A stretch of 54,365 nucleotides of DNA from Vineibacter terrae (GCF_008039615.1 NZ_VDUZ01000057.1:1-54365), one strand, 5' to 3'. Counted from the first letter of the stretch, positions 16,811 through 25,215 are shown. Notes: generated from the sequence alone by a model not told the origin. A program made the numbers and translations.

Positions 16811-16844
16811 GTCACAACGACACCAATCCCAAGGGGACAGGGAC

Positions 16845-17522
16845 ATGGCTACCGGACGCTTCGTGGCCTACTACCGGGTCAGCACCGCGAGACAGGGACG
16901 CAGCGGCCTTGGCCTTGAGGCCCAAAGGGAAGCCGTGGGAGCATACCTCAACGGTGGCGACTGGAAGCTCATTGCGGAAGTCACTGAGATTGAGTCTGGC
17001 AAGCGGAGCGACCGCCCTGAGCTTGCCCGGGCTCTCGCCCTGTGCCGTGTCCGCAACGCCACTCTAGTCATTGCCAAGCTAGACCGCTTGTCTCGCAACC
17101 TCGCCTTCATCGCGAACTTGATGGAGAGCGGAGTTGAGTTCGTTGCGGTAGACCTTCCCGTCGTGAACAAGCTCACGCTCCATATCCTCGCAGCCGTCGC
17201 TGAGAGCGAGAGAGAGGCTATCTCTCAGAGGACCAAGGTGGCTCTAGCCCGCGCCAAGGCTCGTGGTGTGGTCCTGGGCGGGGACAGAGGCAATCTCCCC
17301 AAGGTCGCCAAGAAGGGCTCCAAGGCCAGCGCAGCAGCCCGCAGCGATGCCGCCGCGAAGCGAGCGAAGGACCTACAGGAAATCATCACTGATCTACGCC
17401 GCGAAGGCGCATCCTCCCTACGCCAGATAGCAGCCGGGTTGACGGAGCGGGAAATCTCCCCGCCGCGTGGTGGTGCGTGGTCAGCGACGCAGGTTGCAAG
17501 GGTGCTGAGGCAGGCAGCGTAA
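16845..17522 (+). CDS. Serine recombinase (resolvase/invertase family)
   Basis: A 225-residue small serine recombinase. The catalytic serine is S13 in AYYRVSTARQG; conserved SGLGLEAQ, KRSDRPELARAL and AKLDRLSRN motifs follow, then the long E-helix (LHILAAVAESEREAISQRTK). The C-terminal part (about 150-225) is Lys/Ala-rich and ends in a helix-turn-helix-like region (SLRQIAAGLTEREISPPRGG). It could resolve multimers, invert DNA in the element or act in excision. An AAGGGGACAGGG purine run precedes ATG 16845. It reads towards the right copy of the inverted repeat. The coexistence with a tyrosine integrase is notable. Confidence 0.9.
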   Translation: MATGRFVAYYRVSTARQGRSGLGLEAQREAVGAYLNGGDWKLIAEVTEIESGKRSDRPELARALALCRVRNATLVIAKLDRLSRNLAFIANLMESGVEFVAVDLPVVNKLTLHILAAVAESEREAISQRTKVALARAKARGVVLGGDRGNLPKVAKKGSKASAAARSDAAAKRAKDLQEIITDLRREGASSLRQIAAGLTEREISPPRGGAWSATQVARVLRQAA

Positions 17523-17641
17523 ATGTCGGAATGCCCGGGGCCAAATGCCTGCGGTCCTGCCTGCGTTGATCCGTAGACCGTTCGGTCCTCCCGGCCACGG
17601 TAGCCTTGGAGCGTCGGAGCGGTCGGGACTCTTGGGACCCC

Positions 17642-17761
17642 CTTGGGACTCCTACGGGACCGGTTCCGAGCACTTAGGCGCAGCGTTCGACCTACCCCAC
17701 TTCAAAAAAGCCGCTAAAGCCCGGCCTTGTTGTTGGTGTTAGACCCTGGAGCGTGTAGTGG
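17642..17761. repeat. Right copy of the ~120-bp imperfect inverted repeat
   Basis: The partner of 13068-13184, described there. Weaker similarity continues a further 20-25 bp (GCTGGAAATTCCGAGACC here against CCTGGGAAATCTTAGGGACC). It begins 120 bp after the serine recombinase stop. The rest of 17523-17882 shows no gene. Confidence 0.85.
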
Positions 17762-17882
17762 CGTGCTGGAAATTCCGAGACCAGTCGGACTACTTCGCTC
17801 GCTCGATGGTTCTTGCGCTGAAAAGCAGATTGAATCATCCTCTCCATTCAACCGCGTTGATTGCGGAAGGGGAGGGGTTGGT

Positions 17883-18164
17883 ATGCGGAGAGGCGTTCGC
17901 ATCGCTGGCGGGCTGTTGCTGGCCGCATCTATTCTAGGAGCCTGCGCTACAGAGGCCGATAGGGAGCGCAGAGCGGCTGAGCGGTATCAGCGCTACCAAG
18001 ACAAGGCTGCGGAGCGCTGCGCTTCTGCGGGGCTCCTAAGGGGCTCTGAGGCCCATTCGCAATGCACGGTCCGCGAGGCTTCCGCGATGGAGCGTGAGTA
18101 CAACGGTGGAGGCCGTGGAGTGGTCTGCATGCCGATGTACGGCGGCAACGTGATTTGTAAGTGA
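17883..18164 (+). CDS. Small lipoprotein A of the element
   Basis: A 93-residue precursor starting MRRGVRIAGGLLLAASILGA with GGAGG 7 nt upstream of ATG 17883. A lipobox ILGAC marks it as a probable lipoprotein anchored in the cell envelope. The mature part has a charged helix (EADRERRAAERYQRYQDKAA) and four cysteines, ending VVCMPMYGGNVICK. It is clearly related to the next gene (same start, 'G..RGS.AH..C' and '.GG.ICK/Q' end). Function unknown; an envelope role such as superinfection exclusion is possible but unsupported. Confidence 0.7.
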   Translation: MRRGVRIAGGLLLAASILGACATEADRERRAAERYQRYQDKAAERCASAGLLRGSEAHSQCTVREASAMEREYNGGGRGVVCMPMYGGNVICK

Positions 18165-18178
18165 TAGGGGGGATAGCC

Positions 18179-18511
18179 ATGCGCAGGGGAGTCGCGGCCA
18201 TTCTGGCGCTAGCCGCAGTCCTTGGGGCCTGTATGTCACCGGAAGAGGAGGAGGCAGAGCGGAAAGCTTACGAAGAGCACCAAACCCGCAGGCTCGAAGC
18301 CGCCGCTAAGATATGCGACACCACAGGATACGAACGAGGCTCCGATGCCCATGGGAATTGCGTCGCCACTGTTCTCAACGGCGCATCGCGGCCGGCTCCC
18401 TCTCCTGTGATCTATGCCCCTTGGCCTGCCGCCCCGCAACCCCCGCCGCCGGCTTCGGGGTTTGTCCATTGCTGGCCATCCGACCGTCGTGGCGGGATGA
18501 TCTGCCAATAG
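18179..18511 (+). CDS. Small lipoprotein B of the element, paralog of A
   Basis: A 110-residue precursor (MRRGVAAILALAAVLGACMS start, lipobox VLGAC) with GGGGGGA before ATG 18179. The layout follows lipoprotein A: charged helix (EEEEAERKAYEEHQTRRLEA), ICDTTGYERGSDAHGNC, a proline-rich linker (PWPAAPQPPPPA) and a cysteine-containing end CWPSDRRGGMICQ. It begins 14 bp after gene A, so the two form an operon. The linker is the main difference. No characterised homolog is known to me. Confidence 0.7.
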   Translation: MRRGVAAILALAAVLGACMSPEEEEAERKAYEEHQTRRLEAAAKICDTTGYERGSDAHGNCVATVLNGASRPAPSPVIYAPWPAAPQPPPPASGFVHCWPSDRRGGMICQ

Positions 18512-18538
18512 TGCGACTGCCGCCCCTCCCCAACACAC

Positions 18539-19837
18539 ATGCCCAAGACGCCGTACACCTTCAACTCCAGAGTGAACATCACTGAGCTAAAAGAGCTAGT
18601 GGTTCAGATGCTCGAAGTTATGGGGAGAGGGCCTGATGGCCGCGGCATTGCGCCGATACGAGCGGACTTCTTCTTTCAAGACCGCTTGGCATTCGTGAAC
18701 GACGGCATCGACATTCCGGGTTCCTTAACGTCAAAGGAGAAGCGCCATCTTATCTTCAAGGCATTCTGCGACGCTAAAGGGGAAGGAGCCAGTTCATACG
18801 AGGGGTTTAGCCGTACGCTGGGCTCTGTCATCCAAGCTCGACTGGGCCTCCCGCAAAGCCGCTTCTATCTGACCACATCAGTCTCTCTAGACCGGTCAAA
18901 GCTTCAAGCGAACCTTCGCTTTTCCCATGCAGGCGTTCGGATGCAAATCAGTCGAGCTTATCCGCGGCGCCTAAAGCCCTTCAACAGGCCATCACGAAGA
19001 GGCGACGAAGAACCCGCCAGTTCAATCCCACCGCTAGGGTACAGCCATTTGACAGCGACAGTTCAGGCCCAGACCTTGGCGTCCGCGGCTGACCATATAT
19101 TCCCCGCACTTGACCTATGGATGGGCATTCTTAACCACGCGTTTCCCGATGGACGCATCGCCTGGGTCTATCCCCCTCAGCCGGTCAACCGGCTTCGACT
19201 TGGGAAGTGGCACATCTTCTATGACGATGCGGGCAACCCTCGTGAAGATCATCCTTGGTATGACCCCGAATACCAGCGCGTCAACAACTTGCAAGAATTC
19301 CCGGCGGCCGAAAGCCCGTTTTGGAAGCGCTATAGGCGGGCCGTTGGGTTCATCAGACGTAGGAGCGACCTTGGGACGCTAATGATTTCCTACTTCCGCA
19401 ACATGTACGACGCCGGCAGTTTGCGGGACCCGCACCTACGCCTGTTGCGGCACTGGGGAGTCCTCGAAACGCTGCTTGCGCTGCCTGACAAAAACACGAC
19501 GACGGATAAAATAGTCGAGCGGGCGTCATTCACGTCGGCCCAGCCACAGTATCGTAAAAAGCGCCTCAAGATCATCGGTGAAGTAAGAAACCGTTTTGTT
19601 CATCGAGCCATAAGGGACGATGACCCCTTAAACTTCGATGAAGACCTCCGCGACTACCTTCGTGGTCTGGCAGGCTATTTCATATCCGGGAAGCACGGCT
19701 GTCGGACGCACGCAGAACTGTTGAAGCTGCTCGACATGAGTTGGGACCGGAAGGCTCTGCGGGAGCATGCGCGTCACACCAAGATTGCTATGCTGATGCG
19801 GGCAGGCGGCGACCCAAAACCTAAGAAGGGAGAGTAG
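18539..19837 (+). CDS. Large protein with HEPN-type R-x4-H motif; candidate defence cargo
   Basis: A 432-residue soluble protein. Its C-terminal part has HWGVLETLLALPD (305-317), a Lys/Arg-rich helix, and RNRFVH (R350-H355) inside IIGEVRNRFVHRAI. R-x4-6-H in such a helix, preceded by a 'W..LE.LL' helix, is the layout of ApeA-like HEPN domains, which are RNA-cleaving or nucleotidylated modules common in anti-phage systems. The N-terminal 280 residues match nothing that I recognise. The gene starts 28 bp after lipoprotein B and its end overlaps the convergent integrase by 17 bp, the usual cargo position next to an integrase. HEPN assignment is moderate; the defence role is inference. Confidence 0.6.
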   Translation: MPKTPYTFNSRVNITELKELVVQMLEVMGRGPDGRGIAPIRADFFFQDRLAFVNDGIDIPGSLTSKEKRHLIFKAFCDAKGEGASSYEGFSRTLGSVIQARLGLPQSRFYLTTSVSLDRSKLQANLRFSHAGVRMQISRAYPRRLKPFNRPSRRGDEEPASSIPPLGYSHLTATVQAQTLASAADHIFPALDLWMGILNHAFPDGRIAWVYPPQPVNRLRLGKWHIFYDDAGNPREDHPWYDPEYQRVNNLQEFPAAESPFWKRYRRAVGFIRRRSDLGTLMISYFRNMYDAGSLRDPHLRLLRHWGVLETLLALPDKNTTTDKIVERASFTSAQPQYRKKRLKIIGEVRNRFVHRAIRDDDPLNFDEDLRDYLRGLAGYFISGKHGCRTHAELLKLLDMSWDRKALREHARHTKIAMLMRAGGDPKPKKGE

Positions 19838-21245
19838 CCCTTCGCGCTCCCTTTGTAAGGGCGGCGCTGCATTGGCCTTTCAAAGCGGGATACTTGATCT
19901 TCTCAACGGCCTCCCTTCGCTGCCTCAAGGACGTCCCACCACTGTAGGTCCCATAGGTGATCCTTGGCTTCTCGTGGCCCACGATATCGGCCGTCACGTT
20001 CTCCGATATGCCGGCCCTCTCTAGCTGCGTCGTCACGGTCTTGCGGATGGAATGGAACACCTGTCGGCTGTTGAAGCCCATTGCCCTCTTCAGCCTACCG
20101 AACCGTTTGCCTATGCCCGCAGAACGGTCACCGTATTTGTTAGGCTTCAGGCCGCTAAGCAGGAACCCATCGTCGCTGGCCTGGATGAGCCGTTTCACCA
20201 CGGGCTTAAGGGCGGAGTGAATGGGAACGTCCCTTACGCCCGCCGTGGTCTTGGCCTCAGTGATCTTGAGGACGACACCGCGAGCCTCAGCGATCCCAAG
20301 GCTGCAAAGCTCCTCAATCCTCGCTCCGGTGTAGGCCCCTAGGAGGATCAAGTCGGCAAGACTATCATCGTCCTTCTCCTTTGCCGCCTTCCAGAGGCTC
20401 ACGACTTCCTTGGGCTCAAAGGGAACGTACTTGTCCCCGCCGCTCTTGCCCTTCTGCTTTGCCCGCCGTGAAACATCGTGCTTGGCGAACGGCTCCATCT
20501 CCTCAGAGACCACTTCACGGTCCTGTAGCCACTTCCAGAAGCTACGCAGAGGGGTCAGGCTCCGGTTGACGGTTGTCCCGGCGCCCCCCGCCTCAAGGCG
20601 CTTCTCGATCCATTCGGCAACGGCCTTGCGAGTGATATCGTCCGCATGGGGATGCGTCTCAAGGAAAGCGAGAACGTCGCTCTTCCCCATGCTCGCGGTC
20701 TTGTCCTGTACATCTCTGCTGTAGGCCCTGTGCCAATCGTCAACGTGCGGGAGGAGCGGCGCTGTCTCACCAGTCGCCACCTTGAACCATCGTTTCGCGG
20801 GCGGCCCACCTAGAGCCTCGATAACAGCACGCCGATTGCTGTCCAATTCCCGGCTCTCGCGCTCCCGCATTTCATGTTCAATTTCCTGCCAAGGAACACC
20901 CTTGAGAAACCGCTTCTCAGCGGCGTCTTCTATATCATCTCGGACCGCATCCAACAGGCTGTCATCGCCGCTGGAGGCCAGCAGCGCCTTCGCGCCCCTC
21001 CACTGCTTCAGCCACTCCAGGGCGCCGCCATAGTCACTGCCCGGTAGCCCACCATTGCGGGCTGCCACCACCCGGCGTTGGAAATCGCCGCTCTCCGCCA
21101 ATGCCCGCAAAGTCGCGTCACGCTTGAGCTTTGTCCCTAGGTGCTTCCAAAGCTCCCTCTTGCCGTCGAAGGCTTCGCGAACGTCCGGCGGAACCTGGAA
21201 CCTCGCGTACCACGCACCGTTCTTGAACCTGAGGTAGGTAGCCAT
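19821..21245 (-). CDS. int: Tyrosine integrase of the element
   Basis: A 474-residue site-specific recombinase that should integrate the element into tRNA-Arg. Catalytic residues are R309 (GAYTGARIEELCSL), H398 and R401 (VFHSIRKTVTTQLE), H424 (DIVGHEKPRITYG) and Y434 (YGTYSGG). The N-terminal MATYLRFKNGAWYARFQVPP is the arm-binding start common to alphaproteobacterial prophage integrases, and residues 160-245 form the SAM-like core-binding domain. It lies 98 bp inside the right attachment core and reads into the element. Paired TTAGGGGACA boxes lie just upstream of its ATG, so integrase binding may also repress its own promoter. Confidence 0.93.
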   Translation of the reverse strand: MATYLRFKNGAWYARFQVPPDVREAFDGKRELWKHLGTKLKRDATLRALAESGDFQRRVVAARNGGLPGSDYGGALEWLKQWRGAKALLASSGDDSLLDAVRDDIEDAAEKRFLKGVPWQEIEHEMRERESRELDSNRRAVIEALGGPPAKRWFKVATGETAPLLPHVDDWHRAYSRDVQDKTASMGKSDVLAFLETHPHADDITRKAVAEWIEKRLEAGGAGTTVNRSLTPLRSFWKWLQDREVVSEEMEPFAKHDVSRRAKQKGKSGGDKYVPFEPKEVVSLWKAAKEKDDDSLADLILLGAYTGARIEELCSLGIAEARGVVLKITEAKTTAGVRDVPIHSALKPVVKRLIQASDDGFLLSGLKPNKYGDRSAGIGKRFGRLKRAMGFNSRQVFHSIRKTVTTQLERAGISENVTADIVGHEKPRITYGTYSGGTSLRQRREAVEKIKYPALKGQCSAALTKGARRATLPS

Positions 21246-21256
21246 GGAGAAGCCAG

Positions 21257-21311
21257 TTAGGGGACATGTTTAGGGGACATTCCTATGGCTGAATTGCAGC
21301 AAAATCAATGG
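21257..21311. repeat. Right-end arm-type boxes of the integrase
   Basis: TTAGGGGACA at 21257-21266 and 21270-21279 (13-bp period) and GCAAAATCAATGG at 21299-21311 match 12684-12706 and 12648-12660 exactly, in the same orientation. They are the probable P and P' arm sites. Confidence 0.7.
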
Positions 21312-21343
21312 TTCTGGGCATCAGACACCCCTTGGTCCGCGTC

Positions 21344-21360
21344 TCCTCTCGGGGACGCCA
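21344..21360 (+). repeat. attR core
   Basis: TCCTCTCGGGGACGCCA, identical to the tRNA 3' end at 12606-12622. It marks the right boundary of the element; chromosomal DNA resumes at 21361. Confidence 0.9.
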
Positions 21361-21620
21361 TCTTCCGAACAATAGAGAGAACCTCGGGCAACGAATCAGA
21401 CGTGCCGGTTCATGTCCGTTGCTCGACAATGGCTTTGGCGCCTTCAACGATCTCGCCAGAGAAAGAGCCACCGGCTACCGTCTTCGGTCGGTCGAGGCTG
21501 CGCGGTGCCAAGTCGATCGTGATCGCATGCGCCTCTGCCCTCAATCCTCGTGCAGGATGATCCGGTTGAGGCCCGGAAAGCACCGTGACAGCTTGGTGCG
21601 AGCTCACCACGGAGGTGACC

Positions 21621-21953
21621 ATGGACGACGGGACGCGTGAAGCGATCCGCGACGAGGTGCGCACACAGCTGCAGGCGGAACTCCAGCGTATGTCTGCCCG
21701 CATGGCGTCGCACGAGATGTTCATGCTGCATCTGGTCTCGGTGATCGACCGTCACAGCACGCTTTCGCGTCGCGAGCTTTCCGCGACGCTGAAACGGTGG
21801 GTCGACCGCGAGACGGTGCGGCTCGAGCCGCTGACGCGGCAACGCCTGCTGGGCTTCATCGAGATGCTCAAGCTCACGACACTTGACCCGACGCCGCAGG
21901 AGATGCGCGCGCGCCTGCGCGTGCTGCCGGCCACGGTCGTGCCCAAGGATTGA
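21621..21953 (+). CDS. Hypothetical protein, 110 residues
   Basis: A helical cytoplasmic protein (MDDGTREAIRDEVRTQLQAE start). GGAGG lies 5 nt before ATG 21621; the frame is open from 21585 but that start lacks a ribosome site. It has long amphipathic helices and ends in MRARLRVLPATVVPKD. No family is recognised. It is the first chromosomal gene after the element and converges with the secreted-protein gene. Confidence 0.55.
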   Translation: MDDGTREAIRDEVRTQLQAELQRMSARMASHEMFMLHLVSVIDRHSTLSRRELSATLKRWVDRETVRLEPLTRQRLLGFIEMLKLTTLDPTPQEMRARLRVLPATVVPKD

Positions 21954-21972
21954 TCGATCGGGTCGTCCGTTC

Positions 21973-22509
21973 TCAGGGAAGCTTGTACTTCAGGTCCCGC
22001 CAGAAGACGATGCCTTCAGCCTCGACACCTTGGGTTGCCGCGGTGCCGGCACCGAGCTTGCCGATGCTCGTGCGCACGGTCATCGGCCCTTCCCCCGACA
22101 TGCCGGCAAGGCGTCCCGACCCGCCCGTGATGACGAACCTGCCGCTGCAGCCGACAAGGAAGTAGCCGCTGCACGTATACCGGCCATAGATCTCGCCGCC
22201 GTCCTCGGCCGTGATGAGGCAATGGCCGCTTCCCTGATGCGCGCGATCCTCGGTCCGGATCTCCAGCGCTGCCGAGCAGGCGATCGTGCCGGCGCGCATG
22301 GGGCCTTCCGAACCGTCGATGTACAACGGTCCCTCCAGTGTTCCGACGAACGTTCCCAGCTTCTCCCCGATTCTCAGCGTCGCACCCTTTGCGCGCACCA
22401 CGGAAAAGGCGTTGATCCCCGCTTCCTCCGACTGTGCCAGCGATGGTGCCAGAAAGCTCATGGCCACGAGCGCCGACAGGACGGACCGTGTGACAAACCT
22501 TGAGATCAT
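21973..22509 (-). CDS. Secreted beta-rich hypothetical protein
   Basis: A 178-residue precursor with a signal peptide (cleavage near SLAQSEE, about residue 26). The mature part is beta-rich with four cysteines (IACSAALEIR, GHCLITAEDGG, YTCSGYFLVGCSGRF) and 'FVITGGSGRLAGMSGEGPM'. That last block resembles the 'G.GRF.ITGG.GR..G..G' strand pair of allene-oxide-cyclase/dirigent-like barrels, which suggests a small periplasmic barrel. No function is known. It is followed upstream by another secreted gene on the same strand, 17 bp away. Confidence 0.65.
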   Translation of the reverse strand: MISRFVTRSVLSALVAMSFLAPSLAQSEEAGINAFSVVRAKGATLRIGEKLGTFVGTLEGPLYIDGSEGPMRAGTIACSAALEIRTEDRAHQGSGHCLITAEDGGEIYGRYTCSGYFLVGCSGRFVITGGSGRLAGMSGEGPMTVRTSIGKLGAGTAATQGVEAEGIVFWRDLKYKLP

Positions 22510-22526
22510 CGTCGCCTCCCACCACG

Positions 22527-22973
22527 CTACTTCATCTGGACGACGATGCCGTCGCCGCCGATCGTCAGGGCCAATCCCTCCCGCCTGGCGCGAAGGTGCA
22601 TCTTCACGCCGTTGCTGTTTTCCAGCCAGAGCTGGCCGCGACCGGTTTCGCCGACAGCGATGCCAGTGCGCGCGCCGCCATATAGTCCGGGGAACTGTTC
22701 GATGCGGCTCAATCCCTGGACCGTGCCGACGGCCTCCAGCCTGTTGATGCCGAAGCCGCCGACACCCAGCCCGCCGATCGAGAATTCATAGGTGCGGCCC
22801 TGGAAATGGAGGCGGCCGCTGCCGAGATTGCCGCTCAGCAGGAACGCAATCTGCACCTGGTTTATCTCAACCGTGCCCGAGGGCGCCTGGGCCGGCGCCG
22901 ATATCGACCCACCGGCCGCGCCGATGAGCGAGGCGACCACCGCGCCTGCGACCATCCTCGACCAACTCGCCAT
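22527..22973 (-). CDS. Secreted hypothetical protein, Gly-rich beta type
   Basis: A 148-residue precursor with a signal peptide (MASWSRMVAGAVVASLIGAA, cleavage near APAQAPS). The mature protein has repeated 'G.GR..F.G..Y.F.IGGLG' and 'GRGQLWLENSNGVKMHLR' strands, an all-beta pattern ending TIGGDGIVVQMK. I recall similar alphaproteobacterial exported proteins with no assigned role. It probably forms a two-gene unit with 21973-22509. Confidence 0.6.
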   Translation of the reverse strand: MASWSRMVAGAVVASLIGAAGGSISAPAQAPSGTVEINQVQIAFLLSGNLGSGRLHFQGRTYEFSIGGLGVGGFGINRLEAVGTVQGLSRIEQFPGLYGGARTGIAVGETGRGQLWLENSNGVKMHLRARREGLALTIGGDGIVVQMK

Positions 22974-23023
22974 CTCTTCCTCCGCAGAACTGAAATGCTA
23001 CCCCTCTGGCGCGGCAGGACCGG

Positions 23024-23968
23024 TCAGTCCTGAACCAGCTCCCATGTCTTGTCGGGGTTGTACTCGGTGATCTGCCGCACCACGGTCTCCGTGTTCGGCC
23101 CCAGATTCTTCTGGTAGATACGGCCCTGGCGGTTGACGACGAACGTCATCACGCCGCTCTCCCCCCACCTGGCCGGGTATGCGATGAGCGCGTGCCCGGC
23201 GATCATGTTGCCATTGATGATGTAACTGTGCGCGCCACCCGGTGCTGTCGGCCCCTGCCGGGTCAGGATGCGGAAGTAGTAACCGTAGTAAGGCTCGGGC
23301 TGACCGGGCGCAGCGCCCGCCACGACCGGATCGACACCGGCGGCGGCCACCTCTTCGATGATCGGGCTGCGATCGGCCTGATCTGGCGACAACCAGTACA
23401 GGCCGTCCCGCTTGCCGGGCGTGCTGACGAAGCGCTGGGCGTACTCGGGAACGTCATCACCGTCGCGGTCAACGCCGGCATACGCCTGCTGGGCGCGCAG
23501 GTACGCAACGCAGGTCTCGAGCGCTTCCATTTCGTTCTCGCCGACGATGCGGTCGATGATCTCCTCACGGCCGGCGATGACGTCGAACTGCCAGGTCCCG
23601 CCGTGGCGCACGATGGGAATCGCCATGGGCCACGCGGTCTGGCCGACGCGCACCACGCGCGTGCGTTCGTCCTTGGCTTCGAGCTTGAGCGCATCGTCGG
23701 CCAGCCGCAGGAACTCAGCCGCCTTCTGGGCAACCACATTGCGGTCCGTCAGACCGGTCAGCTTCTGCAGCTCGGCGCCAAACAGTGCCTTGAGCCGGTC
23801 GACATCCTTGGCCCGCGCCGCCTCGACCAGAGCGGCGGCAGCTGCTTGCGGCGTGGCGAATTTCTGTTGAGCGTCGGCGGAGCCGGCGGTCAACGACACC
23901 GCCAACGCGGCGATCACGATCGTCGGGCGATAGCATGCCGCCCTGCAGAATGAAGCGACCCGTTGCAT
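23024..23968 (-). CDS. DUF2950 family exported protein
   Basis: A 314-residue precursor. GGAGG lies 6 nt before ATG 23968, which gives a better signal peptide than ATG 24013 (cleavage near SADAQQKF). Family marks are KFATPQAAAAALVEAARAKD near the mature N-terminus, YYGYYFRILTRQGPTAPGG, and the C-terminal FVVNRQGRIYQKNLGPNT. The function of DUF2950 is not established. Genes of this family typically sit directly downstream of a DUF3300 gene, as here, which suggests that the two exported proteins act together. Confidence 0.88.
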   Translation of the reverse strand: MQRVASFCRAACYRPTIVIAALAVSLTAGSADAQQKFATPQAAAAALVEAARAKDVDRLKALFGAELQKLTGLTDRNVVAQKAAEFLRLADDALKLEAKDERTRVVRVGQTAWPMAIPIVRHGGTWQFDVIAGREEIIDRIVGENEMEALETCVAYLRAQQAYAGVDRDGDDVPEYAQRFVSTPGKRDGLYWLSPDQADRSPIIEEVAAAGVDPVVAGAAPGQPEPYYGYYFRILTRQGPTAPGGAHSYIINGNMIAGHALIAYPARWGESGVMTFVVNRQGRIYQKNLGPNTETVVRQITEYNPDKTWELVQD

Positions 23969-24009
23969 GACCGGCCTCCCGGAAAGGGCTCTGTCCACGA
24001 AGCGGGCCA

Positions 24010-25215
24010 TCAACGATTGCCGCCGGGCGGCCGGCGTCCGCCGCGTTCACCGAGCCCGGCTGCGCTGCGACTGGAGGCGCCGCGATGCCTGAACGCCTCG
24101 GTCCTGCCTGTATCGCCGGCATGATCGAACACCGTGCGCTGCGCGCCGGTCCGTTGGCGGGCCGCCGGCTGACTTGCATGCGGCCGTTGCGCCGGCTTCG
24201 GCGCGACACTGGCGGGGCGCGCGGCCGGGAGGGTCGCGGGTCGCGGGCTCATGGCCGGCGGCATGTGCGCGACCTGCGTCCGTGGTGCAGCTGCGGGCCG
24301 GTAACGGTCCGGGTCCGGCCGCCAGGGTTGTCCGGGACCGTAACCCGGCGGATTGTAGCCCGGCGGGTTCAGGCCCGGACGATATCCGGGAGGATTGTAG
24401 CCTGGCGGATTGTATCCCGGCGGCCGCGGATAGTAACTCGGCGGGAACGCCGTGGGCGGAATCCACACCGGCGGGTAGACGTATCCACGATGCCAATCCC
24501 ACGGATGGCTGTTGCTGGCGATGACGGCGCCGAGCAGGACGCCGGCGCCGAAAGTCACGACCGGAGCGACCGCGCTCGTCGCGTACACGGTCGTCGGATT
24601 GTACTGCGGCACGTAGAGAGTGTCCGGCTTGGCGGGCTGGATCACGATGGTGTCGCCCTGCTCGACGACGCGCTGCTCCGGCGTCGGCTTCAGCGAACCT
24701 GCCTGCCTGGCTTGCCGGCGCAGGCGCTGGATCGAATCCGACAGATCCTTGGGCTGCGCCACGAAGGCCTGGCCGATATCGGTCGTCCATTCGAGATCGT
24801 CGTTCATCTTCTTGACGAGATCCGGAAAGCGCACCATGGATTTGACGCTGACGTCCCAGTCCTGTTTGTCGGCGGCGCTGAAATCGCGCTTCTCGAGGGC
24901 CGCCTTGTTGCTGTCGATCCAGCGTTGAGCACGGACGATGTCAAGCGGATAGGCCGCCGCCGGCAGCATCTGGGCGAGCAGAGCGTCGGGATAGAGCGCG
25001 ACTGGCGCGGTGAGCTCATCAAGCTCGGTAGCGGTGAGACGCCCCGGCTGCGATTCCGGCGATTGCGGCGGCGGATTCTGCGTCGGCGGTGCTTGCGCGA
25101 CCGAGGTACAGACATCTGTGCCGAAGACAACCGAACCGGTGAGCAACGCGATTGCCACACGGCGCGCCACCGTCGCTCGTATCGAGCCCGGCCTGCCCCT
25201 GCGGAGCACCATCAT
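24010..25215 (-). CDS. DUF3300 family exported protein with proline-rich repeats
   Basis: A 401-residue precursor with an N-terminal signal (cleavage near SVAQAPPT). The DUF3300 domain is marked by LTAPVALYPDALLAQMLPAA, IVRAQRWIDSNKAA and VYATSAVAPVVTFGAGVLLG. It is followed by tandem PPGYNPPGY repeats (about residues 266-293; seen as repeated CCGGCGGATTGTAGC on the plus strand near 24350-24420) and a low-complexity Pro/Ala/Arg tail. Function unknown; envelope location expected. It precedes the DUF2950 gene with 41 bp between stop and start. Confidence 0.88.
   Translation of the reverse strand: MMVLRRGRPGSIRATVARRVAIALLTGSVVFGTDVCTSVAQAPPTQNPPPQSPESQPGRLTATELDELTAPVALYPDALLAQMLPAAAYPLDIVRAQRWIDSNKAALEKRDFSAADKQDWDVSVKSMVRFPDLVKKMNDDLEWTTDIGQAFVAQPKDLSDSIQRLRRQARQAGSLKPTPEQRVVEQGDTIVIQPAKPDTLYVPQYNPTTVYATSAVAPVVTFGAGVLLGAVIASNSHPWDWHRGYVYPPVWIPPTAFPPSYYPRPPGYNPPGYNPPGYRPGLNPPGYNPPGYGPGQPWRPDPDRYRPAAAPRTQVAHMPPAMSPRPATLPAARPASVAPKPAQRPHASQPAARQRTGAQRTVFDHAGDTGRTEAFRHRGASSRSAAGLGERGGRRPPGGNR

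Larger units (their letters stand above)
15915..16844. other. 930-bp non-coding region of the element holding the promoter-like repeats
   Basis: No gene is supported here. A 133-codon minus frame (16040-16441) and shorter ones run through the repeats, and their peptides merely echo the repeat sequence. Besides the repeats listed separately, the stretch has short palindromes such as TATGCATTAACTATGCAT (reverse strand, around 16608-16626) and A/T-rich patches around 16531-16550. Confidence 0.6.
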
